Source: Evansella sp041820985
Lineage (GTDB): Bacteria; Bacillota; Bacilli; Bacillales; Salisediminibacteriaceae
Assembly: GCF_041820985.1 (NCBI RefSeq)
Contig: NZ_JBGUAU010000030.1
Span: 1-64,000, forward strand
DNA: 64,000 bases
Reading direction: 5' to 3'
Position 1 is the stretch's first letter. Every line of letters starts with the position of its first letter. Below are positions 45,858 through 54,101 of this stretch, piece by piece. Below the pieces are notes generated by a model. It ran no database searches. It was given only the letters and a program-made list of their open reading frames with translations, and was not told where the DNA came from. A program made the translations under genes and the position numbers.

Positions 45858-46415
45858 ATGGAACAATTTCTATTCTTTTCTGTCATTGTCCTGTGGGGCC
45901 TATTCCTATTAAACTTCTTTTTATTGTTTCTTCTCTTTCGTCAATTCGGAGAAATTTATTTAAGTTCAGGGGATGGAATCGCAAAAGATGGTCTTCCTAT
46001 TGGAAAGTCACTTCCTAAGGATGATCGAATTTATTCCATGAAGGAAAAACAACATGTTTATTTACAAGAACATATAACAAAGTCTAGTCTACTAGTTTTT
46101 GTATCATCAAACTGTAAACCTTGCCAACAATTATTGAGAGAATGGAATAGTGCTTATCATAGTAATCAACACATGATTAATTGTATGATTGTCTTCATTG
46201 GTGAAGACAATAAAGTTCAAGATTTGATTAGAAAATACTCTCCTGAAGGGCAATTGTTTTGGGATAGGAATGATAGTTTGTTTCATCGTTTTAAGATTAG
46301 GGTAACACCCTTTGCTATTGCTATCGATGAACAAGGGATAGTCCGAGATAAAGGATTATGTGGAACAAAAGAACAAATTAACATGTATGCTCAATCCATA
46401 TTAAAAGATGGATAG
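45858..46415 (+). CDS. MauD-like thioredoxin-fold protein
   Basis: Membrane-anchored thiol-disulfide protein of 185 aa. One N-terminal helix (residues 4-28, no Sec cleavage site) is followed by a thioredoxin fold with the active site CKPC at Cys86 and Cys89 (FVSSNCKPCQQLL) and the cis-Pro loop VTPFAI. MauD proteins have this layout and assist disulfide formation in MauA. AAAGGAG before ATG at 45858. It lies 43 bp after the MauE-like gene and before the 12-Cys protein, the same functional order as in mau operons. Confidence 0.82.
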   Translation: MEQFLFFSVIVLWGLFLLNFFLLFLLFRQFGEIYLSSGDGIAKDGLPIGKSLPKDDRIYSMKEKQHVYLQEHITKSSLLVFVSSNCKPCQQLLREWNSAYHSNQHMINCMIVFIGEDNKVQDLIRKYSPEGQLFWDRNDSLFHRFKIRVTPFAIAIDEQGIVRDKGLCGTKEQINMYAQSILKDG

Positions 46416-46497
46416 GACTGGAACGAATGGATTTCATTTCAACAAGGTTGTCAGTTCTATATTGATTATTCCAGTTACAACACGCATTCTCGGGGCA
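46410..46497 (+). repeat. R1 repeat relic (right half)
   Basis: GGACTGGAACGAATGGATTTCATTTCAACAAGG and ACACGCATTCTCGGGGCAGAA align to the right arm and end of R1. It starts at the stop codon of the MauD-like gene and separates it from the 12-Cys gene. Confidence 0.5.
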
Positions 46498-46533
46498 GAA
46501 AAGAAAGAAAAGTTGAGAAAGGAGAAGTGACAA

Positions 46534-46959
46534 ATGCTAAGTTTAGCAAATGAAAAAACTAAATTATTTTATATGACCATAGCAAAGTGGATTAGCAAAA
46601 GTGCATATGTCGATTCTCTATATGATACCTTGTTTCATAGGGTTTTAAGAATATTTCAATTCCCTCCATTAGGGTTCGGTCGAAAAAATCGTTCATGGTG
46701 TGAACTTCACCAAAACCTAGGTTATTGTCGGCAGCCGAATGGAAAATTTTGTTCCCAGGAATGTAAAGATGGTTATGGATTAGAAACAAAATGTCCTCCA
46801 GGATATAGACCTTCGCATTCATGGGGTTATCGAGTTACAGGTTGTTGGTGTGACACATTTCGTGGTAGGAGTATTGTTTGTTGTGATTGTACACCAGTAA
46901 CTAATTCTCCTTATCAGCCAACTACCGAAGATTGTGGCTGTATGCACTATTTAGACTAG
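46534..46959 (+). CDS. 12-cysteine protein resembling methylamine dehydrogenase light chain
   Basis: Protein of 141 aa with exactly 12 Cys (56, 65, 73, 77, 87, 104, 106, 116, 117, 119, 134, 136), the number that forms six disulfides in MauA. KCPPGYRPSHSWGYRVTGC then IVCCDC resembles the MauA segment NCPPG...SW...C...DCC. Trp98 is near the position of the first TTQ tryptophan. The C-terminal region that carries the second is short and has no Trp, so a normal TTQ cofactor seems impossible unless Trp105 or Trp55 substitutes. The N-terminal 50 residues are amphipathic with no clear Sec or Tat signal. AAAGGAG precedes ATG at 46534. No heavy chain, MauG or amicyanin gene is near. Confidence 0.7.
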   Translation: MLSLANEKTKLFYMTIAKWISKSAYVDSLYDTLFHRVLRIFQFPPLGFGRKNRSWCELHQNLGYCRQPNGKFCSQECKDGYGLETKCPPGYRPSHSWGYRVTGCWCDTFRGRSIVCCDCTPVTNSPYQPTTEDCGCMHYLD

Positions 46960-46965
46960 TAGGTG

Positions 46966-47037
46966 ATGATATTGGATATGATACTATTGGCATTTATAGC
47001 TTTTTTCTCTGGCATATTGACGATTAGAACTGCATGA
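46966..47037 (+). CDS. 23-residue hydrophobic peptide in the mau-like cluster
   Basis: ATG at 46966 opens a 23-codon frame, a single hydrophobic helix MILDMILLAFIAFFSGIL plus TIRTA. It starts 6 bases after the 12-Cys gene and ends one base before GGT of the next gene's ribosome site. The tight packing suggests translational coupling. Its own ribosome site (AGTAGGTG) is close to the ATG; the in-frame TTG at 46972 is better placed. It could be a membrane peptide or only a coupling device. Confidence 0.4.
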   Translation: MILDMILLAFIAFFSGILTIRTA

Positions 47038-47046
47038 GGTATAAAT

Positions 47047-47640
47047 GTGACTTTAGCAGTCAAACCCTTCGGTGAAGGGAAAAAGAAGGTATTTTTATTT
47101 AATGCATTTATTTTTACATTATTATCTTCCATTTCAGGTGCTATCTTCGGCCTTATAATATCAGCTATTTACTTTCTGATTTCGATGTTGCTATCTCCTA
47201 TTATAAAGATATTTATTCTTACTATTTTCGTTATCCTCTATATTCTAAACCAAGTAAAATTAATATCAATCCCAATTGCCCAGATAAAATGGCAGATACC
47301 AACCAACTGGGTAAACTTTACGCCATATATTAATATGGGGATATGGGGAACCATTTTAGGCGCAGGAATATTCACGTATACGCCCTATGCAATCTTTCAC
47401 TTGAAATATATGTATCTAGGTTTTTTTCATCTACCGTCTTTTGGGTTAGTGTTAGGGTTGATTTATGGATTTTCTAGAGCATTTGTCTCTATATGGGTAG
47501 CCTATCAAACATACAAAAATCCAAAGCTCCACTCTATTTTTATAAAGAGTATATGGACAAGAAAAGTTCAGTTTGACTACCTTCATATCTTAGCTTTATT
47601 CATTCTTTTACTTGGTTTGTCTTTTCAAATCCTCTCCTAA
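47047..47640 (+). CDS. Polytopic membrane protein of the mau-like cluster
   Basis: Integral membrane protein of 197 aa with about five helices and no cysteine. It has a Gly-rich helix IWGTILGAGIFTYTPYAIFH and a cytosolic TYKNPKLHSIF loop. No confident family. By position it could play the part of MauF, the other membrane protein of mau operons, but no sequence support was seen. The start is GTG at 47047, 6 bases after GAGGT. It ends the cluster. Confidence 0.6.
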   Translation: MTLAVKPFGEGKKKVFLFNAFIFTLLSSISGAIFGLIISAIYFLISMLLSPIIKIFILTIFVILYILNQVKLISIPIAQIKWQIPTNWVNFTPYINMGIWGTILGAGIFTYTPYAIFHLKYMYLGFFHLPSFGLVLGLIYGFSRAFVSIWVAYQTYKNPKLHSIFIKSIWTRKVQFDYLHILALFILLLGLSFQILS

Positions 47641-47713
47641 AATTAGAATTACCTCTACAAATCCTATATAATTTGTAGTGACCGTTCTTACTTTAGAAAG
47701 GGGTAAATAATAA

Positions 47714-48019
47714 ATGACTTTATTAGCGACACATCAATGTTATGAAGTGAAACAAGTTGTAAGTCCTCTAGAGAAACGTTATGAGGAACATTTTTTTGAT
47801 ATGAATCTATACGATGATATGATAACTGTGAAACATGACAAATATCCTATTACTACCATCTTTGATATATCCTATCGTAGAAAAGAGGAACAAGGAGCAA
47901 TCGGATATATTTATTTGCATACAAGCCGCGGTGTACGAACATATTATATTAAAGAAGAACCAGCCTCCTTTATTGATGCTTATATACAATTAAAGGCTAC
48001 TCGACCAGAATTACAATGA
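47714..48019 (+). CDS. Hypothetical protein, 101 aa
   Basis: Not recognised. Soluble protein of 101 aa with predicted beta strands (MITVKHDKYPITTIFDISYR, GYIYLHTSRGVRTYYIKEEP) that resembles a PH-like or bacterial Pleckstrin-type small domain (low confidence). AAAGGGG before ATG at 47714. It lies 73 bp after the mau-like cluster, but its own upstream AT-rich gap suggests a separate transcript. An R3 repeat begins at its stop codon. Confidence 0.65.
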   Translation: MTLLATHQCYEVKQVVSPLEKRYEEHFFDMNLYDDMITVKHDKYPITTIFDISYRRKEEQGAIGYIYLHTSRGVRTYYIKEEPASFIDAYIQLKATRPELQ

Positions 48020-48096
48020 ACAAAAGCGGAAGCGCCAAAGATCGCGAGCGACCAGCAAATAACCTGCCAGAAGGAGCAAGTAGGCGCTTAATCTGG
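48017..48096. repeat. R3 intergenic repeat
   Basis: Begins AAAAGCGGAAGCGCC and ends near AGTAGGCGCTTAATCTGGAC. This resembles a repeat widespread between genes in Bacillus that pairs AGCGC..GCGCC ends around a GC-rich core (recalled, not searched). A second, reversed copy lies at 63.7 kb. It overlaps the stop of the preceding gene. Confidence 0.6.
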
Positions 48097-48160
48097 ACTT
48101 CTTTCCATGACACAACTAGTTATCCATAGGTCAAATAATATAGTTACGCCTAAAAAAGAA

Positions 48161-48196
48161 AAAAGTGTCACAAAACGATTTGTGACACCTTTTTCT
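48161..48196. terminator. Bidirectional terminator
   Basis: GTGTCACAAA, 4-base loop ACGA, TTTGTGACAC, with A and T runs on the outside. It ends at the stop of pssA. Confidence 0.85.
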
Positions 48197-48891
48197 TATT
48201 CCTCATTCTTTCCTCTTTTCCCTTTAACAAAGCGATATGCAACGTAAGCTATATACAAAGGTGTAGCAATGTATATAAGATAAGGAAATTGACTATAAGA
48301 TCCACGATAAATAACAATCAACAAACAACCAATAAAAATCGTAACGATAGTACCATATTTCGGTAATGGAATTTCTTTAAAACTCGGAATTTTAATTTTA
48401 CTTACCATTAAGAAGCAAAGCCCTGTAAAAATTACGGTTGTGATAATTTGTGGAATTAAATCTCCAAATAACGTTAGGAGTGCTAAAATACCTCCTGCGG
48501 CAGTTATAGGTACTCCTGTAAAATAATTCAATGATGATTTATTAGTGCTCACATTAAACCTTGCTAGACGGTAAGCACCAAAGAGCGGGAATAATCCTGC
48601 GACCGCAAACCCTAATATTCCGAACTGAAAGAAATATGTATAATACACCAAGAAGGAAGGTGCTACACCAAACGTAACGATATCAGCTAAGGAATCTAGT
48701 TCCTTCCCCAAAGTACTATCGGCTTTTAACATTCTAGCTAGTCTTCCATCCATACTATCAAGCATCATACCAATTAAAATTAATATAGCAGCATTATTAT
48801 ATTGTCCATCAGCAGCAAAACCAATGGATAAAAAACCACAGTATAAATTCCCTAACGTGAACATATTAGGAATCATTTTTGTAAACCTCAT
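48196..48891 (-). CDS. pssA: CDP-diacylglycerol-serine O-phosphatidyltransferase
   Basis: Makes phosphatidylserine from CDP-diacylglycerol and serine in the membrane; 231 aa. The CDP-alcohol phosphotransferase motif D-G-x2-A-R-x8-G-x3-D-x3-D is read in DSMDGRLARMLKADSTLGKELDSLAD. Several helices follow, and the tail is basic (KGKRGKNEE). The family N-terminus IPNMFTLGNLYCGFLSI is intact. AAAGGAG precedes ATG at 48891. No decarboxylase gene (psd) is adjacent, unlike in B. subtilis. Confidence 0.92.
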   Translation of the reverse strand: MRFTKMIPNMFTLGNLYCGFLSIGFAADGQYNNAAILILIGMMLDSMDGRLARMLKADSTLGKELDSLADIVTFGVAPSFLVYYTYFFQFGILGFAVAGLFPLFGAYRLARFNVSTNKSSLNYFTGVPITAAGGILALLTLFGDLIPQIITTVIFTGLCFLMVSKIKIPSFKEIPLPKYGTIVTIFIGCLLIVIYRGSYSQFPYLIYIATPLYIAYVAYRFVKGKRGKNEE

Positions 48892-49120
48892 GAATAGTAA
48901 CTCTCCTTTTCCGTTCGAGGTACATGGTAAATCATTTTAACTAAATTATCTTTTTAGGATTTCACACCATGGATCAGAAAATACGATGTACCTTTATGAT
49001 AACAATTATAACATCTATTGTATTCCTTTCTGTATAGCAAATGAAGTGTAATTTCTTACTAAGTATGTTTTTAAATACTCTGGATAAAGTAAAACTATGA
49101 TATAACAAAGGAGGATACAA

Positions 49121-49252
49121 ATGGATAGCACACATGAATTTGTAGAGAAATTGCATGAAAAACAAGCAAAAGATGAACGAAACAAAGAAAGACAAGGTCA
49201 TAAGAATGCTCCGAAGGAATTACCTAATAAACAGCATAGTACAAATAAATAA
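49121..49252 (+). CDS. DUF4023 small protein, 43 aa
   Basis: Short gene of 43 codons: MDSTHEFVEKLHEKQAKDE with a Lys/Asn-rich end GHKNAPKELPNKQH. It matches the DUF4023 pattern of small bacillus proteins (recalled). AAAGGAGG at 49107-49114 precedes the ATG by 6 bases. Highly charged, no membrane segment. Function unknown. A hairpin follows the stop. Confidence 0.7.
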   Translation: MDSTHEFVEKLHEKQAKDERNKERQGHKNAPKELPNKQHSTNK

Positions 49253-49262
49253 AATAGGAGAA

Positions 49263-49298
49263 GGTCACTGAAAAGTAGTGTTTACTTTTTCGGTGACC
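49263..49298. terminator. Terminator-like hairpin
   Basis: GGTCACTGAAAAGTA pairs with TACTTTTTCGGTGACC. It is shared by the DUF4023 gene and the convergent glycosidase remnant. Confidence 0.55.
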
Positions 49299-49302
49299 CA
49301 TA

Positions 49303-50088
49303 CTATAAATATCTTCCTGTTTTTTTCGAATTATACTTCAAAGAATTATTATTAATTGTTTTTTTATACCAATAGAAACTGTCTTTTTCGTTCTTTCTTG
49401 TGTTCGATAATTAACATGAACTATTCCAAAAAGCATTGTATAGCCTTCTGCCCATTCATAATAATCTAAAAGCGACCAAGTTAAATATCCTTTAATTTTT
49501 ACACCATTATATTTTGCTCTGTTCAAAGCAGTTAAGTGCTGCTTTAAGTTATTTATTTTTTAGAACCCATCTGGATATATATTCCAATCAATATCTATTT
49601 TAGAATATCGTATGTCCACTCTTTCGTGATCAAACAACCAATTATCTTCGGTATGACGTCCAACACTTCCTCTATAATAGTTAATACCTAAAAAATCGAT
49701 AGGCTGATGAATCAAATCCATATCCCCATCTATCACGTTGGGGCTACTCCTTTTTTTAAACCAATCATCCATAAATTTTGGATAAGCACCTTTAAAAACT
49801 GTATCAAAGAACCCACTCAATAAAGAATGCACCTGCTCTTTTACATGCATCTACGTCTTCATGCTTGTCTGTGTATGGTTCAATCCACTCCATGTTGGGA
49901 GCAACTCCTATTTGACCTTCTATACCCAGTTCTCTGAATTTCCTAACAATTTTTCCATGAGCAACTAGTAAATTATGTGCTACATCCATAGCTATTTGTA
50001 AATCTTTCTTCCCTGGTGCATGTGCTCCAATGAAATTAGATAAAAATGAAACACACCATGGCTCATTAATTGTAATCCAGTATTTCAT
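49303..50088 (-). pseudogene. Decayed family 1 glycoside hydrolase (6-phospho-beta-glucosidase type)
   Basis: Remnant of a GH1 gene. One frame (50088-49804) holds YWITINEPW with the general-acid Glu and NLLVAHG. A second frame (49850-49560) holds IDFLGINYYRGS. A third (49526 on) holds GYLTWSLLDYYEWAEGY. A further shift restores DSFYWYKK, the usual GH1 end, up to the stop near 49303. The N-terminal third and the ENG nucleophile segment are missing. At least three frame breaks and two deletions mean it is non-functional. Confidence 0.85.
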
Positions 50089-50226
50089 TTCCCCTACTTC
50101 CTATCTTTTGGGAAATGTATAATTGCCATATTATCTGTACACCGCTCTACTTTCGCTTTTTTCAATATAATTATGATCTATTTTTCATTGCGTTATTAAA
50201 AAATATTTAAAGGCTTTAACTATTTA

Positions 50227-50240
50227 GTAAAGCGCTTTCG
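50227..50240. promoter_or_regulatory. cre-like palindrome
   Basis: GTAAAGCGCTTTCG, 11 of 14 positions of the CcpA cre consensus, with palindromic core AAAGCGCTTT. It is upstream of the glycosidase remnant, where a CcpA site would be expected. Confidence 0.35.
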
Positions 50241-50307
50241 AAATATATTCTGTTAATTATAAAATTAGTTTACTAGAAATGCAATATTATTGGGCCTAAC
50301 AAAGCTG

Positions 50308-51117
50308 TTACGTTTGACATAGAGGACAATAAAATGATTTTTGGGAAGATATTTTATCCCTCACAATAACCCCATTACAACGATGACATGATTCCCCTTC
50401 CCTATCATAAACATAGCAGTTATCATTATACCTTCCAGTTACTTTGTCCCCTTTAAAGACAGGTAACTCCATATATCCACCAAGTATAATTCCTCTAAGC
50501 AAAATGGATTGAATACTTTTATATAATTCTATTTTTTCTTCATCTACTAGGTCGCTTATTTTTTTCTTGGGTAATAATTTCGCTTCAAAACAAATTTCAT
50601 CGGAATACAAATTTCCTATTCCAGCTAGAAACTTTTGGTTTACCAACGTGGACTTTAATACACCTCTACGTTTAGCAATTACTTGTTGAAATACTTGTAT
50701 GGAAAAGGACGGGTCTAATGGTTCTGGACCTAACTCAGATAGCGTTTTTTCTAACTCTTCATTTGATAACAAATGTAAGAAACCTAATCGTAAGCCGATG
50801 AAAAATAAATTTAGATTTCCAAAAGAGAGTGTTACTTGTTTCGTTCTATCAATCTCATCGTTTCCTAAATCTAAATAAATCAAGCCACCGAGCATAAGAT
50901 GTAAAAGCAGATTTTTTCCAGAATCTAATTTAAAAATTAGGTATTTTGCACGACGTTCGACTCCCGTTATTTTTGATCCTTGGACCTCCTCTCGAAATCT
51001 CTTAACATCTAGATTCACAGATTTCTCTCTTGTAACTTCCACGTTAATAATTGTTTTACCACGAATCTTTTCATTTAATAAACGTCTATAGTTTTCCATT
51101 TCAGGTAATTCAGGCAT
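50308..51117 (-). CDS. Fpg/Nei family DNA glycosylase
   Basis: Base-excision repair glycosylase/lyase of 269 aa. The N-terminal Pro2-Glu3 nucleophile block is MPELPEMENYR, which also fixes the start at 51117 (AGGTGGG upstream). The helix-two-turn-helix reads NQKFLAGIGNLYSDEICF. The C-terminal zinc finger has CHRC and CPLC. In MutM the finger holds an Arg that contacts DNA; here the strand reads SSQKSFYC, so that Arg is replaced. The void-filling region also differs (FFIGLRLGFLHLL). It is likely a second, specialised paralogue, not the main MutM. Confidence 0.82.
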   Translation of the reverse strand: MPELPEMENYRRLLNEKIRGKTIINVEVTREKSVNLDVKRFREEVQGSKITGVERRAKYLIFKLDSGKNLLLHLMLGGLIYLDLGNDEIDRTKQVTLSFGNLNLFFIGLRLGFLHLLSNEELEKTLSELGPEPLDPSFSIQVFQQVIAKRRGVLKSTLVNQKFLAGIGNLYSDEICFEAKLLPKKKISDLVDEEKIELYKSIQSILLRGIILGGYMELPVFKGDKVTGRYNDNCYVYDREGESCHRCNGVIVRDKISSQKSFYCPLCQT

Positions 51118-51200
51118 TTGTGATCCCACCTATGTGTTTATCTTGAATAACTATAACAACCACATTCACTACTTCCAATTGTATGTATTACTTCCCCCCT

Positions 51201-51671
51201 TTAACCTGCATTGTTCTTGACTTTCGCTACTCCTAACGCAAGATTTGACCAGAGGATATTTTGTACTACCTCACTTTTGCTTTCATTGCACTCAACAATA
51301 AGTACTACTTCCGTAAAAGAAGAGGGTAACTTTATGCTTTCTTTCATCTTTCGCTTTGTCAAAAAGTAATCAATAACAAATCCTAAAAAAGCCCCAAATG
51401 CACATCCAATCAATCCCCATATAATTGGCCCCCACGTTAGTACAAACCCATAGCTTGCTCCAAGAACTGCAAAAATTGTTCCTAGTGCTGCAGCAATATC
51501 AAAAAGACTAACCCCATCAGAACGATGAATACTATCAAACAGTTGCTTATCATTCCTTCTTTTTTCGAATGGAACAGCCAATATTTTGTCTTTTGTAATC
51601 CCGTTATTCTTTAACTCCACAATTGCTACTTCCAGAGATTCATTTTGTTCAAATGAAGATACAACTAACAT
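51201..51671 (-). CDS. Membrane protein, paralogue A1 of a duplicated pair
   Basis: Protein of 156 aa. An N-terminal alpha/beta part (MLVVSSFEQNESLEVAIVELKNNGI) resembles heavy-metal or general-stress-type small folds. Then come two Gly-rich helices (DIAAALGTIFAVLGASYGFVLTWGPIIWGLIGCAFGAFLGFVID) and a C-terminal beta part. Its paralogue at 54670-55212 has the same layout and motif SxFDVT/A-AxGTxFxxxGxxYGFVLxWGP. Function unknown. It follows the PGMGH membrane protein gene by 14 bp. Confidence 0.7.
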   Translation of the reverse strand: MLVVSSFEQNESLEVAIVELKNNGITKDKILAVPFEKRRNDKQLFDSIHRSDGVSLFDIAAALGTIFAVLGASYGFVLTWGPIIWGLIGCAFGAFLGFVIDYFLTKRKMKESIKLPSSFTEVVLIVECNESKSEVVQNILWSNLALGVAKVKNNAG

Positions 51672-51685
51672 AAATTCACCCTAAT

Positions 51686-52462
51686 TCATAAATTATTTAT
51701 TTTTAAATCATACAGTTGATACTCTCTTTTTAAATACTCAGCTTGTTCCGTTTTGTATAATTTGTTATATTCAACAGCCAATGTATAAGCGTCATAAAGA
51801 GCAAATCCATATAGAGATGGGAGAAATAAAGCCCATTGAATATCAAGGACATTGGTAGCTTCTGAAAAATTCCCTAATAATGTTAGATGGAGTCCAGTTA
51901 AGATATTTGAAAAATACGTGCATACAATCCATACTAGCAATAGAAAAAATCCAGTTGGTATCCTTTTTAAATACAAATGCCCCATACCTGGCATTAAAAT
52001 AGACCATAATAGTGCAAGTCTTGGTTGTCTCCTATCTAAAAAGTTTAAACCCATTGCGGTTAAGTTAAATGGAACAATCGGTGCTTTTTCTTCACTCGCT
52101 AGAACATATAGCTTATTAATATCTACTGTTTTTCGATATGAGTCCCAAATGGAAATAATGTAAACGGGAATATAGAGAAGTACCCACCTTGTATTAATAA
52201 CTTCCTTTGCTAAGTCAAATTGTCCGGTAAAGGAGTAAACCATTGATAGGTTGATTTTCGAGTTTACATTTATTACTAATTCCCAAATAAAGAGAACAAA
52301 TCCCTTAGTATAAGCACCATGCATTAAATGCCCCATACCAGGAAATGCCGCAGACCACCATGCAGGAACCCAAGGGGTCTTTAATTGAATTATATTTGTG
52401 TTATAGGAACTGACGTATGCACGGTAATAACGGGCATTTTCAGTAGCTTTGCTGTTATTCAT
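51686..52462 (-). CDS. Membrane protein with two PGMGH motifs, paralogue B1
   Basis: Integral membrane protein of 258 aa made of two similar halves. Each begins with WSAAFPGMGHLMHGAYTKGF or WSILMPGMGHLYLKRIPTGF and continues with helices ending in IWDSYR or LYDAYT. It shares the PGxGH unit with the ECF-operon protein at 20.3 kb and is paralogous to the 55225-55953 protein. A TM2-like or peptidase-scaffold role is speculative. It is first in a two-gene unit with paralogue A1. Confidence 0.7.
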   Translation of the reverse strand: MNNSKATENARYYRAYVSSYNTNIIQLKTPWVPAWWSAAFPGMGHLMHGAYTKGFVLFIWELVINVNSKINLSMVYSFTGQFDLAKEVINTRWVLLYIPVYIISIWDSYRKTVDINKLYVLASEEKAPIVPFNLTAMGLNFLDRRQPRLALLWSILMPGMGHLYLKRIPTGFFLLLVWIVCTYFSNILTGLHLTLLGNFSEATNVLDIQWALFLPSLYGFALYDAYTLAVEYNKLYKTEQAEYLKREYQLYDLKINNL

Positions 52463-52590
52463 ATAAGTACCTCGATTTTAGTCCTAAATTTACTAATATG
52501 CATTTTCTATACCAGATCAAAACCAATAAATATTTAATATTACTGTTAATATAACCAAGAAGTACATTTCTTATTTTTTATATAAAAAAA

Positions 52591-52616
52591 GAATTAGGAT
52601 TCATACATCCTAATTC
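52591..52616 (-). terminator. Terminator of rlmCD
   Basis: GAATTAGGAT, a 6-base loop, ATCCTAATTC; on the minus strand it is followed by seven T. It lies 10 bp beyond the rlmCD stop. Confidence 0.85.
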
Positions 52617-52625
52617 TCTCTAAAT

Positions 52626-54014
52626 TCATCTCTCTAATAACGCTACACATTCCACCTGCGCTGTTTGGGGAAACATGTCAACAGGCTGTAATGATATGAG
52701 TTTATAGTCTTTGCTTAAATCATTCACATTCTTCGCCAATGTTGAGGGATTACATGAAACGTAAACGATTCTTTTCGGTTTGATTCTTAAAAGTGTTTCA
52801 ATAAACGTTGCATCTAAGCCTGTTCGAGGTGGGTCTACCACGACAACATCTGGGTGCCATCCCTCATTCTCCCATCTAGGAAGCCATGTCTCTGCTTTTC
52901 CAACAACATACTCAGCATGCTCTATGCCATGTGCTTCAGCGTTTCTTTTTGCATCCTCAATAGACTCCGCGATGACGTCCATTCCTCGCAACTCACGCGC
53001 ACCATCCGCTAACCAGAGACCTATAGTACCAACACCACAGTAGGCATCCACAACTTTTTCTTTTCCTGTTAAAGATGCTGCTTTTTTCGCTGCATCATAC
53101 AACTTTTTTGTTTGGATTGGATTTAACTGAAAGAATGCACGTGGTGATAAGTTAAATCGAAATTCACTCATCGTTTCCTCTATTTTTTCCTTACCATCTA
53201 AAATAATTGATTCATCACCAAAAATGAGAGACGTTTTTTTCGGATTAATATTTTGTACAATAGATGTTACATCTGGCAATCTTCTCTTTATTTCTTGAAC
53301 GAGTAAATCTACTCTTGGTATCTCTCTCTTTGAGGTTACGAGTACTACTTGATATTCCCCTGTTTCAAACCCTACTCTGGTTATAATCGTTCGAAGAATT
53401 CCAGAATTCTTCCGCTCATTATATGGATAAATATTCATATCATTAGCAATTTGCTTTACAACATTTGTCACTTTATTTGTTTGAGGGTGCTGAACGATGC
53501 AATCACCTATATCTACTAGCTTATGGCTATTGGAACTATAGAGCCCAGCAATCATTTTCCCATCACGATGCCCCACTTGCATCTGACTTTTATTTCGATA
53601 GTTCCATGGATTATCCATTCCTATAGTATTTTGGAATGTAATCTTGTCTATATCAATTTTCGTATATCGTTCAAATGCTTGCCTGACAATATCCTTCTTC
53701 TCCCGTAGTTGTCCTTCATACGATAAATGCTGTAATTGACATCCACCACACTCTTTATATACTGGACAAGGAGGGGCAATTCGGTCAGCAGATGGCTTTC
53801 GAAGCTTTACAATTTTACCTTGGGCAAACTTCCCTTGAGCTTTTGTTACTTCGCATACAATTTCTTCTCCTGGAAGAGCTCCAGGAACAAACACGACTTG
53901 CCGCTTAAAAAATCCTACTCCCTCTCCATCAATACCCATTCTTTTTATTGTCAAAGGAAACCGTTGACCTTCCTTTATTTTCAATTGATTACTTTCTGAT
54001 CTATTACCCTTCAC
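52626..54014 (-). CDS. rlmCD: 23S rRNA (uracil-C5)-methyltransferase RlmCD
   Basis: SAM-dependent methyltransferase of the RlmD/TrmA family, 462 aa, which in B. subtilis (YefA) methylates U747 and U1939. An N-terminal TRAM domain (FPLTIKRMGIDGEGVGFFKRQVVFVPGALPGEEI) is followed by the iron-sulfur cysteines CPVYKECGGCQLQH. The SAM motif is VVDAYCGVGTIGLWLA, and the catalytic Cys lies in VYVSCNPSTLAKN. DPPRTGLD is present. The start is GTG at 54014, after GGGGTGG. It sits between two copies of a duplicated membrane-protein pair. Confidence 0.93.
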   Translation of the reverse strand: MKGNRSESNQLKIKEGQRFPLTIKRMGIDGEGVGFFKRQVVFVPGALPGEEIVCEVTKAQGKFAQGKIVKLRKPSADRIAPPCPVYKECGGCQLQHLSYEGQLREKKDIVRQAFERYTKIDIDKITFQNTIGMDNPWNYRNKSQMQVGHRDGKMIAGLYSSNSHKLVDIGDCIVQHPQTNKVTNVVKQIANDMNIYPYNERKNSGILRTIITRVGFETGEYQVVLVTSKREIPRVDLLVQEIKRRLPDVTSIVQNINPKKTSLIFGDESIILDGKEKIEETMSEFRFNLSPRAFFQLNPIQTKKLYDAAKKAASLTGKEKVVDAYCGVGTIGLWLADGARELRGMDVIAESIEDAKRNAEAHGIEHAEYVVGKAETWLPRWENEGWHPDVVVVDPPRTGLDATFIETLLRIKPKRIVYVSCNPSTLAKNVNDLSKDYKLISLQPVDMFPQTAQVECVALLER

Positions 54015-54101
54015 GTTTCCACCCCTGCTATAATTACATATTATATATTCATATTCATTATTTCACTTTTGAGTTAATAAAAAAACCATAGTGCATCATT
54101 A

